A DNA stretch of 64,000 nucleotides from an uncultured Clostridia bacterium (GTDB lineage Bacteria > Bacillota > Clostridia > TANB77 > CAG-508), in assembly GCA_934167755.1 (NCBI GenBank), contig CAKPLT010000007.1, positions 13,620 to 77,619 of the forward strand, given 5' to 3'. The translations under genes and the position numbers were made by a program. Positions 45,308-54,880 of this stretch are shown one piece after another; position 1 is the stretch's first letter; each line of letters starts with the position of its first letter. The notes under the pieces are model-generated. The model saw nothing but the letters and a program-made list of their open reading frames with translations. It had not been told where the DNA came from and made no database searches.

Positions 45308-45860
45308 CTAAATTCTCCATTCTAATACAATATTTTTCATATAATTTTTTAATATTTTTCTTTGTTAGTGTTTTGTTAATTCCATTTTCACTTATTTCTG
45401 TTAATACAGCAATCATAAACTTATTTGTTTGTGGATGTATTAAATTTTTTCTTTCTTTACTTGTATAATAATCTAGCTGTGTATGGTTAGTCCATTTCTT
45501 TCCATTATATACTATCCCTGCTGCAAGTTCATCACATACCATTTCTGCAACATATTTATATGGCATCATTATAGCTTGTTCAGGTAATGATAAATCAACC
45601 CAATATTGATGATGATGTTTATTTCTCCCTTTATGATGTAACCATGCTTCTGAATATCCTTTATCTGCTTTACATACCATTATTGGGCTTTTATGGCCAT
45701 TATAATATTTTACACTTTCCCAAAATTCAGTTGGTGAAAATTTTGACCAGTCATGCATAAATCCTCTCCATGGCATTCCTATTTTGCAACATAACTTGAA
45801 TACAAGCCATTTGTGCTTTGTTACAAGTTTTATGTGTTTAAATATATTTCCTATTTTCAT
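45291..45860 (-). CDS. DUF5662-like protein
   Basis: 189 aa, cytosolic. It is His/Asp-rich with segments HDWSKFSPTEFW, WLHHKGRNKHHHQYWVD and EMVCDELAAG, which look like a metal-binding HD-type arrangement and match the DUF5662 family as I recall it. Function is unknown; small-molecule phosphohydrolase is one guess from the histidine pattern. Coupled to trmB by overlap. Structured element class A copy 2 lies just upstream. Confidence 0.65.
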   Translation of the reverse strand: MKIGNIFKHIKLVTKHKWLVFKLCCKIGMPWRGFMHDWSKFSPTEFWESVKYYNGHKSPIMVCKADKGYSEAWLHHKGRNKHHHQYWVDLSLPEQAIMMPYKYVAEMVCDELAAGIVYNGKKWTNHTQLDYYTSKERKNLIHPQTNKFMIAVLTEISENGINKTLTKKNIKKLYEKYCIRMENLDENKI

Positions 45861-45992
45861 TATCTATTCATCCTTTCCAAAGATAAAAACCAATATAACA
45901 ACTATATCATAATTTTCATTAAATTGCTACTATTCGACAGATTTTTCTTTTTTAAATGTTACAGGTTAATGTTTTATTTAAAATTAATATGA

Positions 45993-46177
45993 AGAAATAC
46001 TTGAAATATAAGCTTTAAATGAAATGACGAATGTGAATGGAGAAATTTTAGAAATTCTATGCAGATTTATGGAAAGAGTTCACGAGAGTGGAAGGGTGCC
46101 ATAAATCAAGTTAGAATTTCTTAAATTTCATAATAAGCCGAGGAATGTAATGAAAAGCTTATATTTCAAGTATTTCT
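45993..46177. repeat. Structured intergenic element, class A copy 2
   Basis: Perfect 24-bp outer arms (45993-46016 with 46154-46177). The core is the same as copy 1 from ATGACGAATGTG to GCCGAGGAATGTAATG. The 17-bp inner stem and the CAC-GAGA-GTG loop are unchanged. The apical stem is GATTTATGG/CCATAAATC (copy 1 ATTTTATGG/CCATAAAAT) and the outer arm differs at several paired positions, each change compensated on the other side. It lies in the 367-base gap between DUF5662 and the cohesin gene, after that gene's terminator. Confidence 0.7.
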
Positions 46178-46187
46178 TATAAAAAAA

Positions 46188-46219
46188 TTTTAAAAAACCA
46201 CCTACATTCAAAGGCGGTT
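46188..46219 (-). terminator. Terminator of the cohesin-protein gene
   Basis: AACCGCC / GGTGGTT stem (one G-U pair), then TTTTAAAATTTTT on the minus strand. Confidence 0.75.
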
Positions 46220-46227
46220 CTCATTCT

Positions 46228-47043
46228 TTATTTTATATCTCTATATTTTTGATTTTTCTTATACATTATAATTGTAACACCAAGTGCTATTAATATTGCT
46301 ACTATAATTACTGCACTCAATCCTGCTTTATCATAATTTTTATTAGCAATTGTTGTATCACTATCTCCTCCAACTGTTACTGTAACTCCATCAGTTGTTG
46401 GTTGATTTTGTGCTGGTTCTTGAGGTGTTCCATTATCACTTGGTTCTTCTGTATCTGTTGATGGCTCATCATCAGTATCTGTTGAAGAATCATCTGTTGA
46501 TGGTTTGTCTGTATCCGTAGTTGGCTTATCTGTTGCCGGTTTGTCTGTGTCTGTAGTTGGTTTGTCTGTATCTGTTGCTTTTATCTTTATTGTAATTTCT
46601 TGGTCTGAAGTTTTTGCTGTTCCTTCTGCATCTGTTCTTCCATCACTTGCTTCTAATTCTTTAAATTTAACAATTCCTGAACCAGTAGCTGAATCTTTTA
46701 CTTTTAAAATTATTGTACCATTTGTTCCTCCATCTTTTACAATTGAAATACAATTAAAATTTCCTGTTTCTGCATTTAATGTTGCAGATCCTGTTCCATC
46801 TGATGGAATTTCAAAAAAGTTTTTATCCCATTCCAATACACCTGTTATTGCTGATACAGAATTATTTTCTGCATTTGCTATATTTGTTGTTTTTAGTGTA
46901 AATATAACTTTATCTCCTGCTGAAACTTCTGTCTTATCGGCTGATGCTTCAATTTTAGCTTGAAGTTGTGCTGCATATGAATTTCCAACAAATAATAAAG
47001 ACATTAAACTAATTATTAAAATACTTACTATTGTTTTTTTCAT
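46228..47043 (-). CDS. Cell-surface protein with cohesin-like domain
   Basis: 271 aa. It has a signal peptide (about 1-24, ending SYAA), a cohesin-like beta domain (about 28-152; pattern ASADKTEVSAGDKVIFTLKT.. and GVLEWDKNFFEI), a Thr/Asp/Pro/Lys-rich linker (about 155-225, repeated TDTDKP) and a C-terminal membrane helix with KKNQKYRDIK tail (about 243-271). The layout is that of a membrane-held anchor with one cohesin. The gene directly upstream encodes a protein ending in a dockerin, so the two probably bind each other. Confidence 0.8.
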   Translation of the reverse strand: MKKTIVSILIISLMSLLFVGNSYAAQLQAKIEASADKTEVSAGDKVIFTLKTTNIANAENNSVSAITGVLEWDKNFFEIPSDGTGSATLNAETGNFNCISIVKDGGTNGTIILKVKDSATGSGIVKFKELEASDGRTDAEGTAKTSDQEITIKIKATDTDKPTTDTDKPATDKPTTDTDKPSTDDSSTDTDDEPSTDTEEPSDNGTPQEPAQNQPTTDGVTVTVGGDSDTTIANKNYDKAGLSAVIIVAILIALGVTIIMYKKNQKYRDIK

Positions 47044-47060
47044 TTTAAATTATCCTTTCT

Positions 47061-50000
47061 TTATTTTATTCCAGCCGCATATTTTGAAATTGCTGCTATA
47101 TCAGCTGTTTTTATGTTTCCATCTGAATTCACATCTATAATAGTTTTCTCTAATTCAGTTGGAATAATTATTTTAGCTGCTATTTTTGATATTCTTGCTA
47201 ATTCAGCTGTTGTAATTGTTCCCGTTCCGTTTAAATCTCCCCAAACTATAATTGTATATATCTTACCATTTTCCATTTTTATTTGTTGACCTGTTGCTAA
47301 CTTTTCTGTATTTAATAATTTGTATCCTTTTGAGTTTACTATTTCATATGGCATTTCATTTTGTAAATTTTTTATAAGTTCTTCAACTTTCATTCCTGGT
47401 TTGATATTTTTTATTATAAGTTTGTTTTCATCAACAATTTGTACATTTGATGTAATAACATCTGATACACTAATTTCAAATTCAATCGTTGTTTTATTTT
47501 CAAATATATCTGTTGCAGTCAAAGTGTATTTTCCTGCCCCTTTAATTGTATCTCCTGCTTTATAATCTGCCACACTTGCTCCATTTTTCATTAATAATAC
47601 TGTAAATTTGTTTTCATCTTGAATTATTGGAGTTACTGCTTCACTATATATTTTTCCATTTTCAACACCTGTAATTATTGGTGCTGTTTTATCTATTTTA
47701 ACTTGAATACTTATTACTTGTATGTTTCCAGCTTCATCTATTAAATTTACATTTTCATCTGTATCTGTTGTATAAGTTTTTGTTAATATTGTTTTTCCAT
47801 TCGTAAGATTCATTGAAGCCCATCCATCTATTTTTTCAACTTTTTCGTTTGTGGTTATGGTAACAATTACTTGTTTATTTTTTACTTCTTTTGTAACTGT
47901 TGCAACTGGTGGTTCTTTATCTATGTTTTGTACTGTTGCTTTTTCTGTTCCCTCAAATCCATATTTGTCAATAAAGTTAAATGAAAATTCTCCATTTTTA
48001 TTAAATTCATATGTATTTTTTCCATCATTGTTTGTTATTGTTACTTCACTTCTATTAAATGTAATTGTTGCTGTTATATTTTTATTAGTTTTTACAGTAT
48101 TTGATGGATTATATGTTATTTTTCCTTCAAGTGGTGGTGCAATAGTTAATATTGTTCCATGTGCTTTTCCACCATAAATCTCAACTTGTGCAATCTCTCC
48201 ATTTAATTGTTCAATATCAACTATTACATTATTTCCTGTTGAATCTAATGTACAGTTAGTTGTTATTAAATCTGAGCTTGTATATAATTTATTGTTTGAG
48301 TCTTTCGCAGCTTTAAATATTTGAGGTAATTCTACATTAACTTGTCCTGATGTATTTTTTTCTAATCCTCTTACTATTTTTTGTCCTGTTACAGATAGTG
48401 TCTGCTCCTCTGACATTGATATATTTGATAATACTGTTACATCTTCAATATTGTTATTATCCATTCTTAAATTATTAATTGTACGATGTGATGATAATGG
48501 TGATATATCTTTAACTTTATTTCCTGCAAATTCTAGTTCATAAAATACTTTTCCTTTTATAGGTTGTAAACTTTGTACTTCATTGTTATTAAAATATAAA
48601 TACTTTAAATCTAATCCTGATAAAATATCTATATTTTCTATTTGATTTCCATTAATATTTAATGTTGATAACTTCGTTAGTTTATTTAATTTTGATATTT
48701 TTTGATCATTAAGTTCTTCATTAGCTATAGATAAACTTTGTAGTGTTGTTATATTTTCTATTCCATCTATATCATTTAATTTATTATCTGATATGTTTAA
48801 CCCAACTAAAGTTGTTGCTCTATTTTTACTCGTAAATGATTCTGTTAACTTATTTATACTATCTATATTTGTCATTCCTGTATTTGATAAATCCAGTGTG
48901 TTTAACACTGTCATTTTTTCTAATGATGAATTATTATCTGCTATGTTTGAATTGTTTGATAAATACAATAATTGCAATTTGACACATGTTGACAATGGAT
49001 CAATGTTTTTTACATCATTATTTTGCAAGTATAATGTATTTAAATTATAAAAATTTTCTAGCCCTGTTAAATCTTTTATTTTTGTATTAACTGATGAATC
49101 TGTGTGTTGTAGATCAAGTTTTGTTATTTTTGAAATTGCATCTTGATTTATATTTATTATTTTAGGTACTCTTGCTAAATATTTTATGTTTTTTGAATTT
49201 TCAGCATTATTTAGCTCTTTTTCTATTGAAGCATCTAAATTCTCGTCTACAAATAATAATGAGTCAATTAAACACTGAACATTTCCTTGTGTTCCAATTG
49301 TAAATTTTAATGTTGTGCCATCTGCAACTCCACCTACAATTTTGGCAGTTAAAGTATCATTTTTTGTCTTTTGATAATCTATGATCACATTATATTGGCT
49401 AGGGTTCGTATAATCAGGGTTTAAAGTAACTCCATCAAATTCAAATTTCGCATCTGAAGAATATATAAAGTTTCCTTCTGTTTTAATATACTTAAAAATA
49501 TTAGGTAAAATTATGTAATGATTTACATTAGCTGTTTTCTTAAATAGTCCGAATGTAATGTCTTGATTTTGTAAATATAGTCCTTCACTAAAACTATTTT
49601 TGCTCAATGGATCAACATTATAAATATGATTCTCAGATATATCTAGCCATGTTATATCAGCTGGATAGTCAGCCAATATGCTTACATCTATAATTTCATT
49701 TCCTCTTAAGTCTATTTTGCCTGCTTTTAATGTATTTTCTGTTTTAACTACGCTTTCTCCATTAACAGTTTCTTTTTGAATAAAATATTGTATTTGGTTA
49801 GTTTGTATTTTGTTATTAGCTAAGTCTATATATTTTAAGTTTTTTAGCTTTGCAAGTCCTGATAAGTTTGTTATATCATTTGATGCTAAGTGTAATTCTT
49901 CTAAAGTTGTTAATTTGGTGAAATTGTTAAAAGCAATTGTTGGTCTTTTGCCACTAACTCCTATACTGCTTAAATTTAATACTTTAATGTTTTGCAAATA

Positions 50001-50846
50001 TGGTACTATTTCTTTTCCATTATTATAAGTTGCATATATTGAATTTAAGCCAGCACTAGATATGTTTAAATTATCTTGTGCATATAATTTTTCAAGTTTA
50101 GACAATTGTTCAATTCCATCATGTACTGTTGTTCCAGATGCTCCTGAAAATGTTGTTATTCCTGTACCAGCTACATTTAATTCTGTTAAATTATTAAATA
50201 CTACTAATTGTTTAAAATCTGTAAAACTTTTATTAACAGATATGTCTAATGATGTAATTCCTGTTAAGGCTGATATACTTTCAACTGTACTTATATTATT
50301 TTTAGAAATTATTAGTTTTGTTAAATTTGTTAAATTTGTTAAATTTGATAATTGGTCTCCATTTAATTGTGTATTTGACATATTTAATTCTTTTAAGGAT
50401 GTTAATTTTGATACTGTTCCTAGAATTGAATTATTTGCAGGATTATCAGATAAATTTAAATTTTGAATTTTAGATAATCCACTTATTGAATTTGCATTTG
50501 TTATAGCATTTCCTGATAAGTTTAGAATAGTTAAATTGGTGAATTTTTCTAATCCTGTAAGGTTAAATATTTTTACATCATTCACTCCTTGCAAATTTAA
50601 TTCAGTTATATTAGAAATATCATCTATTGATACTTCTATTGTTTGATCAGTATCATTTTCATTGTATGCAATTTTCTTTGATTTAAATTGTTTTTTCATT
50701 GTTTCATATAAATTTTTATCTGCAAATGTTATTATTGTTGGGTTTGTTATTATAGCTCCAGAAGCATAAATAATTGCAGAAAAACTAACTAATAAAACAA
50801 TTAAAATTGAAATAATTGAAATTCTTTTTGCTTTAGTTTTTTTCAC
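47061..50846 (-). CDS. Large leucine-rich-repeat surface protein with C-terminal dockerin
   Basis: About 1261 aa. It has a signal peptide (KRISIISILIVLLVSFSAIIYASG), two blocks of internalin-type LRRs (about 55-470 and 565-860; pattern LNLSGNAITN..LSKIQ), Ig-like beta domains with TATDIFENKTTIEFEI, and a C-terminal duplicated calcium-binding dockerin: GDLNGTGTITTAELARISK and DVNSDGNIKTADIAAISKYA. The start GTG at 50846 has GGAGG 8 nt upstream, which fits better than the ATG at 50861. It is encoded 17 nt upstream of the cohesin protein, as a likely ligand/anchor pair. The LRRs suggest adhesion rather than polysaccharide hydrolysis. Confidence 0.85.
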   Translation of the reverse strand: MKKTKAKRISIISILIVLLVSFSAIIYASGAIITNPTIITFADKNLYETMKKQFKSKKIAYNENDTDQTIEVSIDDISNITELNLQGVNDVKIFNLTGLEKFTNLTILNLSGNAITNANSISGLSKIQNLNLSDNPANNSILGTVSKLTSLKELNMSNTQLNGDQLSNLTNLTNLTKLIISKNNISTVESISALTGITSLDISVNKSFTDFKQLVVFNNLTELNVAGTGITTFSGASGTTVHDGIEQLSKLEKLYAQDNLNISSAGLNSIYATYNNGKEIVPYLQNIKVLNLSSIGVSGKRPTIAFNNFTKLTTLEELHLASNDITNLSGLAKLKNLKYIDLANNKIQTNQIQYFIQKETVNGESVVKTENTLKAGKIDLRGNEIIDVSILADYPADITWLDISENHIYNVDPLSKNSFSEGLYLQNQDITFGLFKKTANVNHYIILPNIFKYIKTEGNFIYSSDAKFEFDGVTLNPDYTNPSQYNVIIDYQKTKNDTLTAKIVGGVADGTTLKFTIGTQGNVQCLIDSLLFVDENLDASIEKELNNAENSKNIKYLARVPKIININQDAISKITKLDLQHTDSSVNTKIKDLTGLENFYNLNTLYLQNNDVKNIDPLSTCVKLQLLYLSNNSNIADNNSSLEKMTVLNTLDLSNTGMTNIDSINKLTESFTSKNRATTLVGLNISDNKLNDIDGIENITTLQSLSIANEELNDQKISKLNKLTKLSTLNINGNQIENIDILSGLDLKYLYFNNNEVQSLQPIKGKVFYELEFAGNKVKDISPLSSHRTINNLRMDNNNIEDVTVLSNISMSEEQTLSVTGQKIVRGLEKNTSGQVNVELPQIFKAAKDSNNKLYTSSDLITTNCTLDSTGNNVIVDIEQLNGEIAQVEIYGGKAHGTILTIAPPLEGKITYNPSNTVKTNKNITATITFNRSEVTITNNDGKNTYEFNKNGEFSFNFIDKYGFEGTEKATVQNIDKEPPVATVTKEVKNKQVIVTITTNEKVEKIDGWASMNLTNGKTILTKTYTTDTDENVNLIDEAGNIQVISIQVKIDKTAPIITGVENGKIYSEAVTPIIQDENKFTVLLMKNGASVADYKAGDTIKGAGKYTLTATDIFENKTTIEFEISVSDVITSNVQIVDENKLIIKNIKPGMKVEELIKNLQNEMPYEIVNSKGYKLLNTEKLATGQQIKMENGKIYTIIVWGDLNGTGTITTAELARISKIAAKIIIPTELEKTIIDVNSDGNIKTADIAAISKYAAGIK

Positions 50847-50913
50847 TTTTTCATCCTCCATGTATTTTACTGTTACAATTATATAAAAACTACTTTTTTT
50901 TGTCAATAAAATA

Positions 50914-50996
50914 CAAAAAAATCTCTATTTTTATGATACTATTTTTTGTGTTTTAAGTCAAAGGAAAACTTTGACAAAATCATATCATAAAAATAG
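50914..50996 (-). terminator. spoIVB terminator with nested hairpins
   Basis: Outer stem CTATTTTTATGATA / TATCATAAAAATAG encloses GTCAAAG/CTTTGAC. The minus strand then runs into TTTTTTT. Confidence 0.7.
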
Positions 50997-51013
50997 AAAC
51001 TTTAGTTTATTCT

Positions 51014-52069
51014 CTATTCTAATTCACTTAGCATTCTATCTGCAAATACAGCATATCCTATAGTTGGATCTTTAATAAAAACATGTGTAATTGCCCCACA
51101 AAATTTTCCATTTTGTATAATAGGAGAGCCACTCATTCCTTGAATAATTCCTCCTGTTTTATTTAATAGTTCATCATCTTTTATCTTAATTATCATACTT
51201 TTATTATCATAATTATTATTCAAATAAGTTTTTTGTATTTCAACTTTATATTCTTTTAACTGTCCATCTATATTAGATAAAATTATAGCATCTCCCAAAC
51301 TTATTTCTTGTCTTTCTGCAACATTCATTTTCTTTGAATAGTCTATATTTAAATTTTCTGAATTTTTTATTATTCCATATATTCCATATTGTGTGTTTTT
51401 ATAAATGTTTCCAATAACACTGTTTTGCTTTATGCTTCCTTGAATTTTTCCTGGCTGTTGCTCTTGTCCTTTTACTACAGATATTATACTTACATTATCA
51501 ATTTCACCTGATGATGTTTGCATTATTTCACCTGTATCTATATCTGTTATTGCATGTCCTAATGCTGCAAAACTTTGTGTTTCTTCATTATAAAATGTTA
51601 CAGTTCCAACTCCTGCTGCACTGTCTCTAACCCATAATCCTATTTTATAAATTCCTGATTTGTCTTGTACAGGGGTAATTTCACATATATTTTTTTCATT
51701 ATTTCTCACATATGTTATTTTGATTTTTTCTCCATTATACATATTTATTGCATCTATTAATTCTTGTGTACTATTTATAACATTATCATTTACTTCTATT
51801 ATGGAATCTCCTTCTTCTATTCCTGTATTTTCATATGGTTTATATGTTATCCCATCTATGTTTTGTATTCCAGATGTACCAACAACTAATACTCCACTTG
51901 TATACAATTTTATTCCTACAACTTCTCCTATTGGTATTACTTGAATATCTGAAATTCTTACTTCTTCTCCTCTTACAGCTATCGTTTCAGGTATATAACT
52001 TCTAGATAAAATAAACATATATAAAAAAAATAATACAAATAAAAAAATAAATTTTTTGAGTGTTTTCAT
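51014..52069 (-). CDS. spoIVB: SpoIVB-type S55 peptidase
   Basis: 351 aa. One N-terminal membrane helix (about 6-22), a PDZ domain (about 75-145) and an S55 serine protease core. The catalytic His lies in AALGHAITDIDTG and the Ser in GIIQGMSGSPIIQNGK. In Bacillus SpoIVB is secreted from the forespore to trigger pro-sigma-K processing. spo0A, its usual neighbour, is not adjacent here. It sits just downstream of the pilus operon terminator and should have its own forespore promoter. Confidence 0.9.
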   Translation of the reverse strand: MKTLKKFIFLFVLFFLYMFILSRSYIPETIAVRGEEVRISDIQVIPIGEVVGIKLYTSGVLVVGTSGIQNIDGITYKPYENTGIEEGDSIIEVNDNVINSTQELIDAINMYNGEKIKITYVRNNEKNICEITPVQDKSGIYKIGLWVRDSAAGVGTVTFYNEETQSFAALGHAITDIDTGEIMQTSSGEIDNVSIISVVKGQEQQPGKIQGSIKQNSVIGNIYKNTQYGIYGIIKNSENLNIDYSKKMNVAERQEISLGDAIILSNIDGQLKEYKVEIQKTYLNNNYDNKSMIIKIKDDELLNKTGGIIQGMSGSPIIQNGKFCGAITHVFIKDPTIGYAVFADRMLSELE

Positions 52070-52156
52070 AAAATTTCACTCCTTCATTTTTTATTATTTG
52101 TATCTAACTTTATTTTTATACAAATTGTAGCTTTTTATATACTAGGAAAGTATATA

Positions 52157-52197
52157 AAAAAATGATTAATTTTCAAAATTCAAAATTAATCATTTTT
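52157..52197 (-). terminator. Terminator at the end of the Tad-like operon
   Basis: AAAATGATTAATTTT / AAAATTAATCATTTT with a short loop, then T's on the minus strand; overlaps the last stop codon. Confidence 0.8.
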
Positions 52198-52747
52198 ATG
52201 TTGCACCATTTATATTTATTGTTCCTGATGAACTAGCAGCTATAATTTGTAAGTTTCCTGTTGTTGCAGTATTATAAAAGCCTTTTAATACTTGTGATAA
52301 TGTTTGGCTACTATTTTTTACAGTAACAAATATTAAATCTCCTTGTTTTAGAATAAGCTGTCCTGTTCTATTATTTTCAGTTATTTGAGAGGATATTCCA
52401 ATTTTATCTTCAACTTGACTTGTATATATTGAATAATATGTATTATTTCCTATTTCTGTTGGATTTGCTTGTGTAATAACTTTTGATGTTGTTTCATCTA
52501 ATATTTTTACTTCCATATCTATATTATATGTATTTCCAGATGATTGTAAACTAGAGATAAATTTTTGATAATTTTCAACTGTTATTTTACCTGTTTTAAT
52601 AACTTCATTTACAAATTCTGATGTTGCTGTTTGAACTAATAATTGCGATATATCATCAGATCTGTCAGCAATCAATATTAATGGAGCTATAAACATTATA
52701 ATACATGCAGCTATTATTGCTATTATTGAAATTACTGTATCATCCAT
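52196..52747 (-). CDS. Pilin-like or TadE-like minor component
   Basis: 183 aa. A short N-terminus (MDDTV) runs into a hydrophobic helix (ISIIAIIAACIIMFIAPLILI) followed by a helical, then beta-rich Ser/Thr/Asn-rich outer domain ending TININGAT. The shape matches pseudopilins of Tad/type II machines. It is the last gene of the operon, and its sequence differs from the MENA-type paralogues upstream. No leader-cleavage site is visible. Confidence 0.6.
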   Translation of the reverse strand: MDDTVISIIAIIAACIIMFIAPLILIADRSDDISQLLVQTATSEFVNEVIKTGKITVENYQKFISSLQSSGNTYNIDMEVKILDETTSKVITQANPTEIGNNTYYSIYTSQVEDKIGISSQITENNRTGQLILKQGDLIFVTVKNSSQTLSQVLKGFYNTATTGNLQIIAASSSGTININGAT

Positions 52748-52771
52748 ATTGTTCTTTAATCCTTTCTAATG

Positions 52772-53389
52772 TTATTGTACTTCTTGATATGTTATTATCC
52801 TTTTCTTTATTTGTGTTGAGGTTGAACCTTCACTTTCATAATATTCTCCTAATTTTTCTTCAAATTTTTTATTTTCAATAAAATCTAAAAATCCATTAGT
52901 ATATCTTTCATAAAATTGATTTTTATATTTTTCAGCCATTTCATCATCTTCAAAACTATTTTTCCCCGCCAATATCATATCTAAGTGTTTTATGCATGTT
53001 TCTTTATCAGGATATGTTTCTGTTGCAAGGTTAACATAGTCAATCAATATTGGTTGATTTGTTGCTTCATCTCTTACTCTTTCTCCATTTCCTCCTGTTT
53101 TATAGTATATTGGAATTGGGTTTCCACTAGAGTCTTTGAAATAAACTTCGATGTTTTCATCATATGTTTTATACATAGTTGGAACTATTGTTTCAACTCC
53201 AACAATTCTTGTTAATCCATTTGATGGTTGTATATTATCATATGCTATTTTTATATCTCTATCACGCATATTTACTATTGTTGTTATAGATTCATTTGCT
53301 TGAGAAATGCAAGATATACTTATGGTCAACGCCAATACAAATAATAGTACTCCTGCTGCAATTTTTAATGCATCTATCGCGTTTTCCAT
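52772..53389 (-). CDS. MENA-type pilin-like protein, large variant
   Basis: 205 aa. It begins MENAIDALKIAAGVLLFVLALTI, the same leaderless start as its upstream paralogues, then SCISQANESITTIVNMRDRD. The outer domain is Tyr/Lys/Glu-rich with no repeat. The FNxxY box of the other paralogues is not clear here. AAAGGGGATAT lies ahead of ATG. Part of the pilus operon; probably a minor pilin. Confidence 0.62.
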   Translation of the reverse strand: MENAIDALKIAAGVLLFVLALTISISCISQANESITTIVNMRDRDIKIAYDNIQPSNGLTRIVGVETIVPTMYKTYDENIEVYFKDSSGNPIPIYYKTGGNGERVRDEATNQPILIDYVNLATETYPDKETCIKHLDMILAGKNSFEDDEMAEKYKNQFYERYTNGFLDFIENKKFEEKLGEYYESEGSTSTQIKKRIITYQEVQ

Positions 53390-53424
53390 AAGTATATCCC
53401 CTTTCTATATTTTTATTTTAAATA

Positions 53425-53847
53425 CTATTTTTCTGCTGTTATAGTGATTGTATGAACTAATCCACCTTCTCCATCTTGTGCTACAGTTACAGTGTAAACT
53501 TTTGATGAATCAACTCTATTCATAGTTCCAGCATCTACATTAATTGCACTTGTTCCTCCAACTGTGATATCAACACATTTAGCAGTATCTTGACTATTGT
53601 TTCCTGCTCTTTCTGTCATATTGTTATTAAGTGCTGATTTTATCAATGCATTTACTTCAGTTCCTCTTTTACCTGTTCCGTTATATTTTAAAAATTGATC
53701 ATTAAATGCTTGAATTTCTTCTCTTGACATATTTACAGAATTAATTGTTTCAGAAGCTTGATTATAAATTACAATTCCTAAAGATATAATTAATATTGCT
53801 ATTAATACAGCAGCAGCAATTAAAAGTGCTTTTGTTGCGTTCTCCAT
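53425..53847 (-). CDS. MENA-type pilin-like protein
   Basis: 140 aa. MENATKALLIAAAVLIAIL starts a hydrophobic helix, then NQASETINSVNMSREEIQAF leads into FNDQFLKYNGTGKRGTEVN, the box shared by the family. The C-terminus is strand-rich (SSKVYTVTVAQDGEGGL). It has a strong AAAGGAGGG site, the best in the group, so it may be the major pilin. Confidence 0.65.
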   Translation of the reverse strand: MENATKALLIAAAVLIAILIISLGIVIYNQASETINSVNMSREEIQAFNDQFLKYNGTGKRGTEVNALIKSALNNNMTERAGNNSQDTAKCVDITVGGTSAINVDAGTMNRVDSSKVYTVTVAQDGEGGLVHTITITAEK

Positions 53848-53911
53848 AGTTTTTCCCTCCTTTATTAACTTTTGTTTATTTTTCTATTGACATATATTAT
53901 GCCAAACTTTA

Positions 53912-54352
53912 TTAACTTGTTTCTTGTTGTTCAAATAAAATATATTTAACTCTGCCTGTTTTTTCATGATATTCTATTTTTGAACATTTAAATTTTATAT
54001 TTCCATAATATTGAACAAATTGTTCAACACCTGAATTGTAAATTTGTTCCATTTGTAAGTTGTAATCTTTTTCATTTTCTACTATATGTATTTCTACCTC
54101 AATAGAGTTTTCATCATTCTGTATAAAGTTTCCTTTTTCATCTTTTTCTATTTTATTTTTTGTGTTTTTGTCTATAACTTTGTTAATTATTGTAGCAACA
54201 GATAGTCCATATACTTCTTTATCTTTATATTCCTCAAATTCAGCATTTTCATTTTGAATTATCTTGTACTCATTTTTATAAGAAAAATAATTAAAACCTA
54301 TAATTGCGACAATAATCAAGATTATTATCAAAAATATAAATACTTTTTTCAT
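53912..54352 (-). CDS. Pilin-like protein with Lys N-terminus
   Basis: 146 aa. MKKVFIFLIIILIIVAIIGF replaces the MENA start, but EFEEYKDKEVYGLSVATII and the end TGRVKYILFEQQ match the family boxes (FNxxYxG...G and GRIxxIxF). It is probably a divergent member. AAGGTTATAAA precedes ATG. Confidence 0.6.
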   Translation of the reverse strand: MKKVFIFLIIILIIVAIIGFNYFSYKNEYKIIQNENAEFEEYKDKEVYGLSVATIINKVIDKNTKNKIEKDEKGNFIQNDENSIEVEIHIVENEKDYNLQMEQIYNSGVEQFVQYYGNIKFKCSKIEYHEKTGRVKYILFEQQETS

Positions 54353-54396
54353 TTTATAACCTCATTATAACATTCTTTTTTTCATTTTGCAACATT

Positions 54397-54858
54397 TTAT
54401 TTTATATCCAAAAATCGTATTTCATAAATTCTACCAACTTTATTATATCTAATGTTTGCAGTTGTACAATCATATCTTTTTTCTGTGTTTTCAGCCAATA
54501 AATCTTGCATTTCTATTTTTATTGTTTGATCTATACGCTTTCCATTTAGATACACTCCAACATATAAAGAATTTTCAGAAATCTCTTTCCATTCGTTTGG
54601 ATCTATATTAAAAGAACTATTGTCTTCATATGCCATTCCAGCCACTGTGACTACATCTTGTATTGTTAATTTTCCTCCTGTTCCTACATATTTTTGATAT
54701 TTGCTATTAAAAGTATTTAGCTCATTAAATTCAATTTGGCTTTTATATTCTTCAACATAAGATTGTAAGCTTGAAAATAACATTACTGCTAATGATAATA
54801 TCATTATTCCCATCAGTACACCTGCTGCTATATATAGAGCTTTGGTTGCATTTTCCAT
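54397..54858 (-). CDS. MENA-type pilin-like protein
   Basis: 153 aa. MENATKALYIAAGVLMGIMI and a hydrophobic helix, then FNSKYQKYVGTGGKLTIQDV, and a C-terminus NKVGRIYEIRFLDIK. Cys is present (YDCTTANIRY). AAAGGAAAA lies ahead of ATG. Part of the paralogue group in this operon. Confidence 0.65.
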   Translation of the reverse strand: MENATKALYIAAGVLMGIMILSLAVMLFSSLQSYVEEYKSQIEFNELNTFNSKYQKYVGTGGKLTIQDVVTVAGMAYEDNSSFNIDPNEWKEISENSLYVGVYLNGKRIDQTIKIEMQDLLAENTEKRYDCTTANIRYNKVGRIYEIRFLDIK

Positions 54859-54880
54859 TTGAGTTTTCCTTTCATTTATA

